From positions 13,923,936 through 13,987,935 of the forward strand of contig NC_086258.1 of the NCBI RefSeq assembly GCF_021018805.1: a stretch of 64,000 nucleotides of DNA, written 5' to 3'. Source of the DNA: Prinia subflava (lineage: Eukaryota; Chordata; Aves; Passeriformes; Cisticolidae). Within the stretch, counting starts at the first letter, position 1, and every line of letters starts with the position of its first letter. Shown here piece by piece: positions 26,517 through 38,536 of this stretch. Made by a program: the position numbers and the translations under genes. The notes beneath the pieces were generated by a model. The model was not told the DNA's origin. It searched no databases and saw only the letters and a program-made list of their open reading frames with translations.

Positions 26517-26627
26517 GAATCACAGGATTGTTAAGGCTGGAAAAGATCTCTCAGATCATTGAGTCCAGCCTCTGACCAACCCTACAATGGTCACTCAACA
26601 AAATGCCACGTTCAGGGATGGTGACTC
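26517..26627 (-). mobile_element. CR1 LINE 3' fragment, left part of a split copy
   Basis: It starts GAATCACAGGATTG and runs through GATCATTGAGTCCAGCC to AGGGATGGTGACTC, matching antisense CR1. The match stops exactly where the LTR begins and resumes at 27074 with the expected next CR1 block, so one CR1 has been split. Confidence 0.9.
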
Positions 26628-27073
26628 TGATGACTTGGGAGGGCTGGGCTGGAACAGAGCCTGGGCAGAGCTGGAGAATAAAGCAGAGATTTATTGAAAG
26701 GCCTTGAGGATCCACCTTGGGCAGGACAAGAGCCTGGCCAGGGCTGCACCCAAGGGGGACCCAAAATGGTCCCCAAATGGACAAACGCTCCCCAGGGCTC
26801 ACCCTTGGATCAGTTTTGCTCCGTTTGCACTTTGGGGTTGAATTGTCCAATTGCAGCTCCAGGCTGGGAGGTCCCATCCTTCTTGTTCCTCCCTGCAGCC
26901 CCCCTTGTTTGTGCTCTTGGGGCTGAAAGTTGTCCTGGGTGTGCAGCAGGAGAAGGATTTGTTTTGTGTCCATGCTGTGTGCAGAGAGCTGAGTGAGCCT
27001 GAGTGTGAGCTCAGAGCTGCACCCTGGGCACCACAGGGGCTGGGATACACGAAAGATAAAACTGAAAGCATCA
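26628..27073 (-). mobile_element. Solo LTR of an avian endogenous retrovirus
   Basis: The 446-bp element starts TGATGACTTGGG and ends GAAAGCATCA on the plus strand, giving 5-bp inverted ends TGATG/CATCA. It is flanked by a 4-bp direct repeat ACTC (26624-26627 and 27074-27077). In minus orientation an AATAAA (26690-26695) lies about 60 bp from the 3' end, followed by the CTGCTTTATTCTCCAGCTCT block typical of avian LTRs. No internal retroviral genes are present, so it is a solo LTR left by recombination. It cannot encode virus proteins. A 4-bp duplication would suit a class I-like element, but the class is not assigned with confidence. Confidence 0.85.
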
Positions 27074-27205
27074 ACTCCACCACTTCCCTGTGCAGTTCTA
27101 GTTCTTGACCACACTTTCAGTGAAGAATTTTTTCTTAATATCCAACCTAAACCTCCCTTGGTGCCCCTGCCCTTCCCTTGAGAGGAGAGACCAACAACCC
27201 CACGG
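27074..27205 (-). mobile_element. CR1 LINE 3' fragment, right part of a split copy
   Basis: CACTTTCAGTGAAGAATTTT, then TTAATATCCAACCTAAACCT and GAGGAGAGACCAACAACCCC, continue the antisense CR1 sequence interrupted by the LTR. The CR1 insertion must predate the LTR. Confidence 0.88.
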
Positions 27206-30008
27206 ACTCAGGGAGCCTGGCAGGACCTGCCATATGGTTGATGTTTGCTTCCAGCAGCCCAGGGTACCTGTGCACCACTCAGGATCATTAAAAGTCCTTG
27301 TGGTGCAAAGATTTAACAGCAAAAATGCCTCGCTCTTTTCCACAGCACCGAAATCCTGCACTCTCCAATAATTTACAGGATGAAACTGCTATTGAGATAA
27401 GATAAGAGGACTACTTATGATAGATCTTGCACGCTGTTTTGAAGTGATGCCAGGCATTAACTTTAAAGTCTTATAGCTGTAAGACTGTTACATGTTCTGA
27501 TGCCAAAAATTGTAACCAGACCCAAGCATGAACTTCAAATCTGCCCAGGGACTTTTATACTATCGCAGCTTGGGAGAAATGTTGAAATCCAGGCTTTGAA
27601 TACAGAACCCATCTTCAATACTCAACAAGTCTTACAGTACCAGGAATTTGCATTAATATAATGAAATATATGTGGGAATTATGTGGGAACTGCAGGCTTT
27701 TTGTTTGCTTTTTGTACATCTATCTTTGAGGTAAAACACGAACAAGCACACAAGCTAAAATGAGCAATCTAGAAATGCAATAAGGAGCAGGGTCATTCCA
27801 CATATCAGGAAGATCACCAAAAACCCAATTAATTAGACAAAAATCCTGCCATAACCCTGAAGTGCCCATTCACAACCAGTCCAGGATGACTCTCAGGAAC
27901 ATTCCTGGAGCACATTTTGGATAAATTACACAGTATGACCCATCTCCTCCTGCTCTTTCAGGGTCAGCTTTTCCAAATGGTGAAAAACAAGGAAGGGTGA
28001 AACCTCATCACACATCACTCATCTTTCCCTTCTGCTCAAGAGCAAGTTTGACTCTTCCACAGGACTTTGAAGCTGGCCAAGAGATAGCATTTAAATACTT
28101 GTGAGTCCATATGAATGTGTTTGTGGCAGAGAACAGATTTGTATCAGCCCTATCTGCAGGTCCTGAGTACAAAACTCGATCTCAAACTGTCCCTGCACAA
28201 CAGAGCAAAGAGAACTGGGGCCCTGCTCCTTCCTCCCTCAACTTCTCCATTTTTACTTCTCTTCTCTACAACAAATGTCTTCTGCAGAGGATAAAATGAG
28301 AGGTTCCTTTAAATCTGAGGGCTTGCAATGCATCTGAAAGTCATTTAATTTGGGAAATTCAGATAACACAGCCTTTGTTAGGTTCACCTACTCCAGATAG
28401 TGTTTGCCAGCACGGAGCGCACATGTTTTATTTCATTAGGAGAGCAGAAAATGTCTTAAATTTAAATTTAGAAATAAGGTATTTTTACTATAGCATGTAA
28501 GTACAGCAAACGAACAACTCTTCCAGTTATCCATTCACCATTTGTCCAAACTAGAATTTACTGTATGAACTCCCAGATTTTTCGAATCACATCGTAACTG
28601 GCTGTTGGCAGGTTTTGTATTGGGATGGCAAAAAAACAACACAGCTAACTCCTTGGATCAGTCACAAATACCTTTAACTGGACCCTTTTTGGACTGTTCC
28701 TGTGCTGCATAAATTCCATGAGTAATTAATGTTCATTTGAGTCCTCCAGCTATTCTATCAGCGCAATGGCAAAAAGAAGTAAAACCAAAAGTTCAGCATT
28801 TGATCAAAGCCGTGCCAAAATGAAAAAGTAACATCAAAATCTCATGGTTGCTGTAGATTCCTGCATGTGATTAACTCTGAAAATAGCAATTAGAAATACA
28901 CAAGTTTGTTGCCCATGATTTTAATTTTCTAGGAGGGATCATGAGAGATATCATGAATAATTCACCTTTTTGAAGATCACACTGAAAATTCTCTCTGTAG
29001 TCCAAAAGCCTCACATGCAGTGGCCAGAGCCTGAATGCTGATGGCAATTCCTGAAGCTACCAGAACCTCAAATCTCTCTCTGAATCACACAGAGAAGCTT
29101 CTGCATTGTAGGTTACCCTTAAAAACAGCAGAGGACTTACCCCAGGTACACCCCAGAACATCTCTTTTGTAAAATTAAACAATGTTTTGTTTTGTTTAGA
29201 AATGCAGTTTTTATTCTACGGCTTCAGAGTGTCACATTTTGCCCAAAGAGCAGCAGAGCTTATGATTAGTAACTGCTGAGATGAAGAAAAAGGGATTAAA
29301 AATAAAAATCCATGCCAATTTTTAGGCGTCACAGGCTTTTTCCCCCCCCTGAACAGAAAACAAAACTTATTTAGTTAAATTTTTCCAGGTTCTCATGAAT
29401 TCCTGTCCCTCAGCTGTGCTAAGCTGAGTTGCATCACTCTTATAAAGACAATATTTTTTTTGTTTTCAGTTAAACGGGCTTTCAAATGCCATGTAAACAT
29501 GTTTGCTGTTGAATGTCTACACCATACCTGACCTTGGAAGTGCTTTGTGTTGGCCAGAGAACAAAGAAATCAAATGTTTTGCTTTCCAGCCCAGATATCC
29601 TACACTTTGAAAAGCTCTTAAAAATGTAAATGAGATAATAAGCTCCATTGCAACAATGTGGGTGAATTACAGCTGGAGAAAGGGAAAACTCATTTGATTT
29701 ATTTCTAAAAATGGAAAGGTTCCTAAAATAAAATCACATTGTTTGGGTCTCACACAGCATCGAGAGGCACGGGAAGGAGGGAAGGGAAAAGTGACGGCTT
29801 TGAGAAGGCGCCGCTGGAATATTCTGGCAGATTTTGGGGACCTGGAGTGGAATTTGGGGATGAATCCATCCCAGTCACGGGGATCCAGAGCCACTGGACA
29901 CTGATGTGGAAGGAGAAAGGAACCTCTGAGCTGCACGTCTGGGTAGGCACCTTTTATTCCCCCTTTTATCCCACTGTGGATGGATTATCTCCAGCAAAAC
30001 GTTTCATG

Positions 30009-30251
30009 GAGTTTATTTCAGACCCAAATGGAGCTTATTTCAGACCCAAATGCAGTTTATTTCAGACCCAAATGCAGTTTATTTCAGACCCAAATGCAGT
30101 TTATTTCAGACCCAAATGGAGTTTATTTCAGACCCAAATGCAGTTTATTTCAGACCCAAATGCAGTTTATTTCAGACCCAAAAGGAGTTTATTTCAGACC
30201 CAAATGCAGTTTATTTCAGACCCAAATGCAGTTTATTTCAGACCCAAAAGG
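30009..30251. repeat. Minisatellite, 22-bp unit, about 11 copies
   Basis: The unit is GTTTATTTCAGACCCAAATG plus CA or GA, repeated head to tail with few substitutions. 22 is not a multiple of three and the unit has no forward stop, so all three plus frames stay open, giving a 66-bp (22-residue) protein period. This explains overlapping ORFs at 29739-30379. No start context, splice sites or conservation suggest a gene. Confidence 0.96.
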
Positions 30252-32150
30252 GGTTTGGGCCTGTGAGGCTCCAGGAAAGCTGGGATGATGCTCAGGATCA
30301 GAGGAATTCTGTGGGATACCTGAGGGGCAGACTGAGGCTGGGAAAAAAGGTGGTTTATAAAAAAAAACCCAACTTGTAAAGCACAGAGTTTTCACAAGGA
30401 GCCCTAAAGAGATAAAAAGGTGCAGTGCCAGCATTCCAAAATCCCTTGTCAAGGCAGGAATTAATTTTTGGTGTTAGTTACAGGGCTTAATCTAAATAAA
30501 CTAAAAGCTGGGAAGAGAAAGAGTTTGAAGAATCCCGGGAACAAGTATGGAATGGGAATGTAGGAAGGATTTGGTCTTTAACATATAAAAACTGATTTGT
30601 TATCCTTTAACCACAGAATATTTTTCAAAAGTGTTGGATTCCCTGAAAGTTCTGAAGAATTACATAAACAGAAACAATCACAATTTCTAATTTCTTTGTA
30701 TTGATTACAACTGTGAAGAAACTTTTTACAAATGTGAGATGTTTTCCATCTTTAACCTGAAATAATTTCCTGTTTTTCGGATGTTCCTGAGAGCAGACAA
30801 GGCTTGATTCCTGATCCCATCACATCAATGGGAAGTGGATCACAGCCATTTATCTCTCTGCTCTGAGGATTGAATAAATAACTGACACTTTCAAAAGAGG
30901 AAAATTCCCTTTTTTGAAATATTTTTATCCCAATAAAAAACATTAAGTATCAACATATTTTCACTTTGAAACAGAAAGAAAAGTTGCTGCTCATCCTGAT
31001 CAGATTCTGCCAGATAACATCAGTCTCTTTTTATAAGAAATATGTAATTTTTATTAGCAACTCTGCACATATGGATGTGCATCTGTATCAAGAAAAGCCC
31101 TTGAAATTTATGACCAGTGCAGAGTAAAGCTACCACTAAAGGTAGTGAGAGTTAGCACTTTTCATCTTCAAAGAATTTTTCAAATGTTACCAAATTAATA
31201 TAATTAGTTAATGAAAGATGCAGTAATAAAAGCTACCCTAATTACCTACTGTAGTCTTAATTATCTCCTTACTAATGCCCACAGAAGAAGGCTTCCACTT
31301 TACATCCTCAAAACATGTGCCAACAATAATTCTGAATACAGGCCTCTCTTCAAGTGCCTTCTAAATTCAAATTACATCCATTGATGTGTTTTCTCTCCTC
31401 GTTCATGAGAAGAAAATCTCTGGAACTTTGAGGGGGAAAAAAAACCCCCATGTGAATGATAATAAAAATTAAAGAGAATTTTCTTCCAGAAATACACATG
31501 GAGATGCTTTAAAATTTTGTCATTAAAACATTTCATTTTAAAAATCTTTATCTCCCCATGAAACCAGAATTATGGGCTGTCTGGGCAAAAACCTCTTTAC
31601 AATAAGTGGTCTCACAATTTAGAGTCGAATACAACTCTATCCAAAAGAAGCAGCCAAGAATCCCATCCAGATTTTTAAAAACAATCATTAATTTCACTAA
31701 AATATTTCATGGAGATAAATAGATTTATCTGGGTTTATTACTACCATAAATAAATTGGGCAAATATATCTGTGAAGACCATTGATGTAATGCCATGAGTC
31801 AGAGCAAAACAAGGGTGTTTTAAAAAGTGAAATAGAATTTCAGCCAAATTGTTGGGGCATCCTCAAGGCTTTTTGGGTTTTCACTGAGCTCTTGCCCATA
31901 ACACTGCAAACAAAATCCTCTGTATTTATTTCTCTCTCGGTTTTGGTGCAAAGCAAAGGAAATCTTCTGGTTTTAACCTAATACATATGTTTGCTGTTCA
32001 CATATGGCAAAATTCCTTTCTGGTGGGAACTTTTTTGCTGTTGTTGCAACACACTATATATCCAAAAAGTTTCCTTTGATGTTGAACTATTGCTCCACGA
32101 CTCATTATGCTACTGATTCAATATGAAAGGCAAAATTTCTGTGGTTTCTG

Positions 32151-32320
32151 TTAAAACAATGCCTTTGTTTTTGCAAACAAAGTTTTCCACAACCTATATG
32201 CAGAGGCCAACGTTACTGCAAGAGAAAAGGAAATCTACACAGAAAAGAGTCACAGTGTTTAATAACACAAATTATTTCTCTGTCCTATAGGTACATTGCA
32301 ATTGCTATTATGACTGTACA
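32151..32320. repeat. Dispersed repeat, copy 1 of 2
   Basis: Matches 36741-36916 in the same orientation along its whole length, from TTAAAACAATGCCTTTGTTT through GCAAACAAAGTTTTCCACAA and AATAACACAAATTATTTCTC to CCTATAGGTACA. Differences are scattered substitutions and a small insertion in the other copy. The element type is not recognised, with no TSD, poly-A tail or inverted ends seen. Confidence 0.85.
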
Positions 32321-33414
32321 GAAAATTTATTGCTCCTCAGGAACAGAAATTAAAATGCCTTCAGCGATATTTGACATCTCTCTTTCCTATTTGACTTTCA
32401 CTTTTCCCAGGCTGTTACCATCAGTCCAGATTCAGGATCTGGTGGAGCTATGGATGGGTGGGGGAAAGGGGGAGACCTGCAAAGGCTGCTCTGCACACTG
32501 TCCTGCTATGCAGTGACAGCAAATCTGTGACTCTCCATGCCTAAAATTTAATTTTAACCACTAAACACTATTTCATGAAGAGTGAACATGAATTACAACA
32601 CGGAATGAAAATGCAAATTGGTAATACCGTCGTAAATGTGTCCCTGCAAGAACTGGCTGCACATTTTCTGCTGCCATTATGGGAAGAAAAAAAAAAGTTT
32701 CCTTGGTCAGAAATCAGACAAAAGGCATAATTTCCAAAGGCAACTCCCACTTGGAATAACAGGAGCTCCCATGTACTCCACGGCACCTTTGGAAGTTTGG
32801 CTCACTTTGCTGACATTTCAAAACGGGAATGGAGATCTTACAAAATTCTCCAAGCTGGGGCTTTGCCCATCCCCACCAGCCAAGAGCTCCCTGTTGCAGC
32901 AGGCTGTGGCTTCAGAGATTTGCCAGCAGGAGATGCCCCTGGGAAGTCTAACAAATCCTTCCCTTGAGGGACTGTGGGAAGAAAGAAAGAAAGGGGTTCA
33001 GGAAGAAAAGGAATAATTTGACTCTAGGAACAGAATCAAGTCTCTCCAGCAGTAGGAGAAAAAAAAATTTAAAGTAGGTCATTTAACATAAAAGAAAAAT
33101 ATATGCAAACATTTTGCAGTGTGGCAGGCTGTAACATAAGCTATTTTCATTTTTTGACAATTCACAGGCAAGAGACTGACTGGCAGTACTTTATAAACTT
33201 GGGATCATCAGCATTAGCTCCTGAGCAGTCCCGTAACGCTTCCACATCAGACTTCACCTGGTGCCTTTTGGAGATCACTGAGCATTGCTGGGATTGCCAA
33301 CACGCCCATTTCCCCCTGCTTTGCTCCTGTAGGATATTGATGTGTTTTCAGCATTTTCTGTACACAGCTAGTTGAGCTGACCAAAGTTTTAAGATCATTT
33401 TCCTGCAAAGTCTT

Positions 33415-33612
33415 TGGGTTTATTAGAAGGAATTCTTCCCTATGAGGGTGAGAGGCACAGGGTGCCCAGGGGAGCTGTGGCTGCCCCTGGATCCCTGGAA
33501 GTGTCTCAGACCAGGCTGGATGTGGCTTGGAGCAGCCTGGGTCAGTGGAAGGGTAAGATGGGCTTTAAAGTCTCTTCCAACTCATATCTTTTCAAGATTC
33601 CATGATTCTAAG
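33415..33612 (+). mobile_element. CR1 LINE 3' fragment, sense
   Basis: It runs GGAATTCTTCCCTATGAGGG, CACAGGGTGCCCAGGGGAGC, GTGGCTGCCCCTGGATCCCT, then GGAGCAGCCTGGGTCAGTGG and a CTTCCAACTC...CATGATTCTA tail, the CR1 order. About 200 bp, non-coding. Confidence 0.92.
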
Positions 33613-34940
33613 ATACATCCCTAATATACCTTGAAGGCACCAGCAGGGCTATTCGTAGACATAAAATTAGGCAGGGGCTTAAGCATTTTGCTGAGTCAGG
33701 GCTTCACCGCAGGACATTATAAACCCAATTCTTTTGAAAGGCAAAGGATGCCATAAGGTCCTGCAGAGATAACAGTTCAAAGAAAACAGCAGCATAAATT
33801 GTAAAGTCGGGCATTTTTGTCAGGGGGAGCCAAGGAGGGGATTGTTTTTGCTTTGTTTTAGTGGCTCAGGTGACAGGAGGGAAAGAGAGGCAAGGTTCAA
33901 AGGCTGTAATAAACTGGCTTTCATCTGCTTTTCTCAACGGGCCACAAAACCCAACAAGCACTTGCCATGTCCAAGCAGTGCTTTGCCTATGACCAGGACA
34001 CTTTGGGGCTGCTGTGATGAAATCAATCCAAAGCCTGTCAGCTGCAAGATTTAGTGTAAAATTTACTTGCAGAATTTTGTAGTTTGCTTTAACACTGCTC
34101 CCACTTTTTCCCAGCCTGCACGAGTGTCATGGTTAAGAGCAGAGGCTGCCAAAAGGAGAAAAGCCTGGAACTGTTTTCCCCTTGCACTCGCCGAGGTTTA
34201 GGCAGAAACACCAATGGTGCACATTTACCAGATAAAACGAATCTTTTAAACCCAAAGATACCATGACATCTTAAGCATACACTTATGAAGGAAAAGTTCA
34301 GAACTCCATTTTAAACCACTTATGAGAGGATTTACCAAGCTTCTGCCTAATGTTCAGCTGACGCTTTGTCAAAAACATTTATCACGAAGCTTTTGAAGTT
34401 TCTTAGCTCCCCCTGAGTTATTAAAACTTGAACTGCAGAGTTTGTTATCAGCCTCAGAGCACACACAAAATACTTCAGGTATTTTTTCAGTCAATCTTTC
34501 AGTCTGATTTTGAGACTATTACACAAAATACAACATTCCCAATCAGGTTAATGTCTGACAGATAATGCTGAGCGGGCGGAACCGCTGTGCCTGATTGATC
34601 TGCAAGACAATTTTCGTTTCCTAATTTGCTTTTTATTAAACACTCTGCAATCAAAGGGAACGGCGAGGAGTCTGCCATTCTCTGAGCAGGTTCCCTGTGA
34701 AGACCTGATGTTGGCTTCAACATTTTTAGGCAACTTCTTGAATTTTTGATGCTCTGTCGCAAGAACGTCTAAGACGCCCCGTCAGTGCCGTGCTAGTGAA
34801 AAACTCCTGTTGGGAATACAAATTAACCAGCAAAACATCTGGTTCTGCTGCTTGCTGTACTCTTAACAACAGTTCTGCAAAAACAAACATCAGGGGTTCG
34901 GGCAGAACTTCCTGCAATGAGTTGGAGAAGGTTTAAGTAG

Positions 34941-35048
34941 ATTTATCAATCCCTGGCTGATCGAGGCAGAGATAAAGTGGATTTATCAATCACTGGCGGA
35001 TCGAGGCAGAGATAAAGCGGATTTATCAATCCCTGGCTGATCGAGGCG
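34941..35048. repeat. Tandem repeat, 40-bp unit, 2.7 copies
   Basis: The unit begins ATTTATCAATCCCTGGCTGA and continues TCGAGGCAGAGATAAAGTGG. Copies at 34941, 34981 and 35021 differ by a few bases, and the third breaks off after TCGAGGC. Each copy carries an internal CpG (TCGAGG) and a GATAAAG word. Confidence 0.95.
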
Positions 35049-36740
35049 ATCTTCTGCTGCCCGGGGCTTCATTCCCAACCAAGTTCATCACCAAACTGCC
35101 ACTTTAAGTGGGTGTTTGGATACTTCACACCTGGAGCCAGCCCAGAGGCTCCAGCAGATCCCTGGTGCTCTGCAAATGTCTCTTTAAAATGCATTGCTCC
35201 TCATGGATTTACAAGGACCTGGAAATATAAACATTTCTAACAGGCCTTACAAAGCCCCTCATTTTATTATGCTCTTTTAAAACAGAAATATGAAAGGCTC
35301 AGATATTTCTAATCAATAGGCCAATCTGATTCCCAGTAAGAATGAAAGAAAAGCTATTTATTTTGTGCAATCAAGGGCTCAGTATTGCTGCAATTCTCCC
35401 ATTACAGAAAATAACACACATTTTCTCGCACACAGGCACACACAAAGAAATCTAATAATGTCTTTTTACCTTTCAAAGTAACCTTAATCAACAAAATTAA
35501 CTCGCAAGGCAAACCACTGCTTTTTGAACTGAACAAGAGCGAGCTTGACTCAACACATGTGAGATGTAAGAGGCAGCAAAGTAATATCTGCTAAAATTAT
35601 GTCTGGAAGCCAAAAATGGGGTGATTCTTGACAGGGAAGGATGCACACTTGGAAACTTGGAAATTCTTTTGTTCAAAGTCTTTAATGACCTCCAACCCAA
35701 TTACATTTGCAACAAGACATGACAATGCAGTTGCTCCTATTTAAAAGTATGAGTGAAAATGGAGTATTTTTGAAGCCTGATTATTTTTTTTTTTACTTTT
35801 TAATCATGTTGAGATGAAGCTCATTTACTTAAAAAGAAAAAAATGAAACAGAACGTCCTCTGCAGCTGGTCAAACAGATTACGAAACTCTAATCTCAGTA
35901 GCCTGAGGAAAACCAAAACTGTTTTTCAAGTATCTATTTTATACAGCATTAGCTTTATACTTTTTAAAAGAGGCATTAACATAACTGATCAGAACATCCC
36001 AGAACGTTTCTGATCTAGTTAATCATATGACGTTATGACAGAGATTCTTGCTGTCATAATGCCAATGTTTCTAAACATTTCTAAAATCCTTTAAGTTCAT
36101 TTTTTTTTTCCAAATTAGATATGGGGAAGATCTATTTCAGTTTCTTCAGAAGTTTTTCCATCCATTTTAGAGCTCTACAAAAGTAGTTGCAGAATATTTT
36201 AGATAGACAGACACATACACACATGGCAAGGAAAAATGTCAGGCTCCATGACCTATTTAAATATTTCTGATAGCTTTTTATACAAAATATTTTACTCTAA
36301 TTCCTGCATAACTCATTTCTGGAAGTCCTCACCACTGTATTTCATTCACTCTGTTTTATTCTTTACAGCTGAACTGGAATCATTGATAAAAAAATTAAAA
36401 TTTGTCTAGTTTCAATTTATTGGGTTTGTTTCCCTTAAAAGCAATTATTTAAACATTCAAACCCATGCTGCATTTTTTGCTAATAGTTTCTCTAGTACAG
36501 GTAAGAACAAGGTGTAATTTATACACAGGCAAGCTAGGAAGAGGATGAGAGGGAAAACACTGGCCAAAGCTATTGCTGTGCCTCAGAGAGAGTTTTAGTG
36601 GGGTGTCAAGAGCTCTTATCACAGTTGTGACAAAGCAGATTGATCTCCATTGAGAGTTTTTGGGCTTTCCTTGTTTGTTTGTGGGGTTTTTTCTTAGGTC
36701 TCTTCCAGCCCAGTTTTGAGCTGAAACTCTGCTGGTTCAG

Positions 36741-36916
36741 TTAAAACAATGGCTTTGTTTCTGCAAACAAAGTTTTCCACAACTTATATGAAGGGGCCAA
36801 CATTACTCCAAGAGAAAAGAAAATTATTATTTTACACAGAAAACAGTCACGGTGTTTAATAACACAAATTATTTCTCTATCCTATAGGTACAACACAATT
36901 GCTATTGTGATTGTAC
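36741..36916. repeat. Dispersed repeat, copy 2 of 2
   Basis: Second copy of the element at 32151-32320, about 4.6 kb away in direct orientation, with a roughly 9-bp AT-rich insertion (TTATTATTT-like) near 36826. It could be an ancient interspersed repeat or a local duplication; the sequence between the copies is unique. Confidence 0.85.
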
Positions 36917-38280
36917 CTCAGATACAGGTGCACTGTTTGAGTGTGAAGATCTTTTTGCTGTGGCACAAAAGTCTTACATGAAAATGCAAAGGCAGGAGAG
37001 GAACTCAGTCCCACACAGCACAAATTCTGTCGAGTTTCTTGTGACTCTAACAGGCATCCCCAAGATATCCCCCTGCTTTTGCTTCCCAGGAACACCCAGA
37101 GGGTCCTAACAAGGCAGCTGAAACACCCCCAAAAGGCACACAAAGATTTATTTAAAAATATGTGTAAATAGTTCCAAACATTCCTATATGGATGACATTT
37201 TTAAAATACAAAAGAACTAAAAATAACAGAAAACAGATCAAGTTCTGAAGCACCACCAGTTTCTCATTTGTGCAGCCACACATTAACATCTCTCAGTCGA
37301 TCTTTATGCATCCCAAAACCTTCCCCTCATCACAACTGAGACAAAAACTGCAGGAAAAACATGATGTGGCACAGTGTGAAAAAGCTAAGAATTCCTGTAT
37401 TGGCAGAGTTGCACAAATCTTGGTCTAGTTCAGGGTCTGATAGGGAAGCACAAACGAGCTTGGCCTCTGCTGAGATGGAGAAGGGACATCAGCTCTTCAT
37501 ACCCACCATGAAGGCTGAGCTAGAAACACAAATGAGTGCTCAGCAATGCCAAACTTGATTTGCAAACACACATTTCCATGCAATGATTATGAACAGCCAG
37601 GAACACTGAGTAGAAGTGGTGTGTTATTCTAGTAGCAGGAAGAAAACAATGCATTAGGTAGGAGTCCTTCCTTGGCTGTGGTCAAAGGTGTTTCCAGGCA
37701 GACAATCAAAATCCACTGATAATATCCAAATTGTTATATAGTCTTCATTAACTGCTGTTTTACCTCGCTGAATTACAAGTGCAGAACTGGAAAGGACATG
37801 AATTATATTGACAGAAGAAACAAAAGTAAGAGTTATTTAAATACAGCACATGGAGCTGTTTTCTGGAGCCAGAGAGTGTCAATACCCACCTTGCATTTCC
37901 CCCTCCAGCTGCCTGCAGAGTCCTGGCTTGGCCTGGTGGTGCAGGTGTTCCTGCAGGTACCTAACATTTGTCAGCCTCAATTTTTATTTATCCAGTTCCA
38001 TTCTGCCCTTGCCAGGCTTCTCAGTAAGCAAACAAACTCACTTTTCATGTTCAGTGTTCTTGTTTGTACTTTGTACATCACAAACCTGGCAGGGAGCAGA
38101 GCAGGGAGAGCACCCGGGGCTCCAGCTGTGTGTGCAGGGGGTTGGACACTCCTTGAGGGCATCACCCCTCCCTGGGTGAGCACATCCTCTTCCTGGGTCT
38201 CCTCCAGGTGACATCCTGGGGTGGAAAGGTGGGTGCAGGGTGGCAAGGGAGTCACGCTGGCAGCAGGAATGGAAAAGCTG

Positions 38281-38312
38281 AGGATGACCATGGTATAGGA
38301 TGACCATGGTAC
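38281..38312. repeat. Direct duplication of 16 bp
   Basis: AGGATGACCATGGTAT and AGGATGACCATGGTAC lie head to tail. This looks like a recent replication-slippage duplication. Confidence 0.8.
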
Positions 38313-38490
38313 AGAGGTGGGAGCTCGTGGCAGTCCCTGGGCACTCACGTGGAAAATGGAATGGAAAACATTTCAGCGCTTTAGGGTTTAACATATTTTC
38401 AATAATTTTAGTTGAAAAGAGAGAGAGCACAACCTTCTATTGAAATGAAGATGTTGTGCTGCTGAGACAGCGACTCTCGGGAGCCTGGAG

Positions 38491-38536
38491 GGACTCAATG
38501 ATCTCAGGTTTTTTCCAACCTTAATGATTCTGTGAG
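38491..38536 (+). mobile_element. CR1 LINE 3' tail, sense (short)
   Basis: GGACTCAATGATCTCAGGTT, then TTTTCCAACCTTAATGATTC and TGTG, is the terminal CR1 segment only. Confidence 0.78.

Noticed and set aside
29739..30379. Overlapping plus-strand ORFs with a 22-residue repeat
   Set aside because: Product of the stop-free 22-bp minisatellite; no splice or start support.
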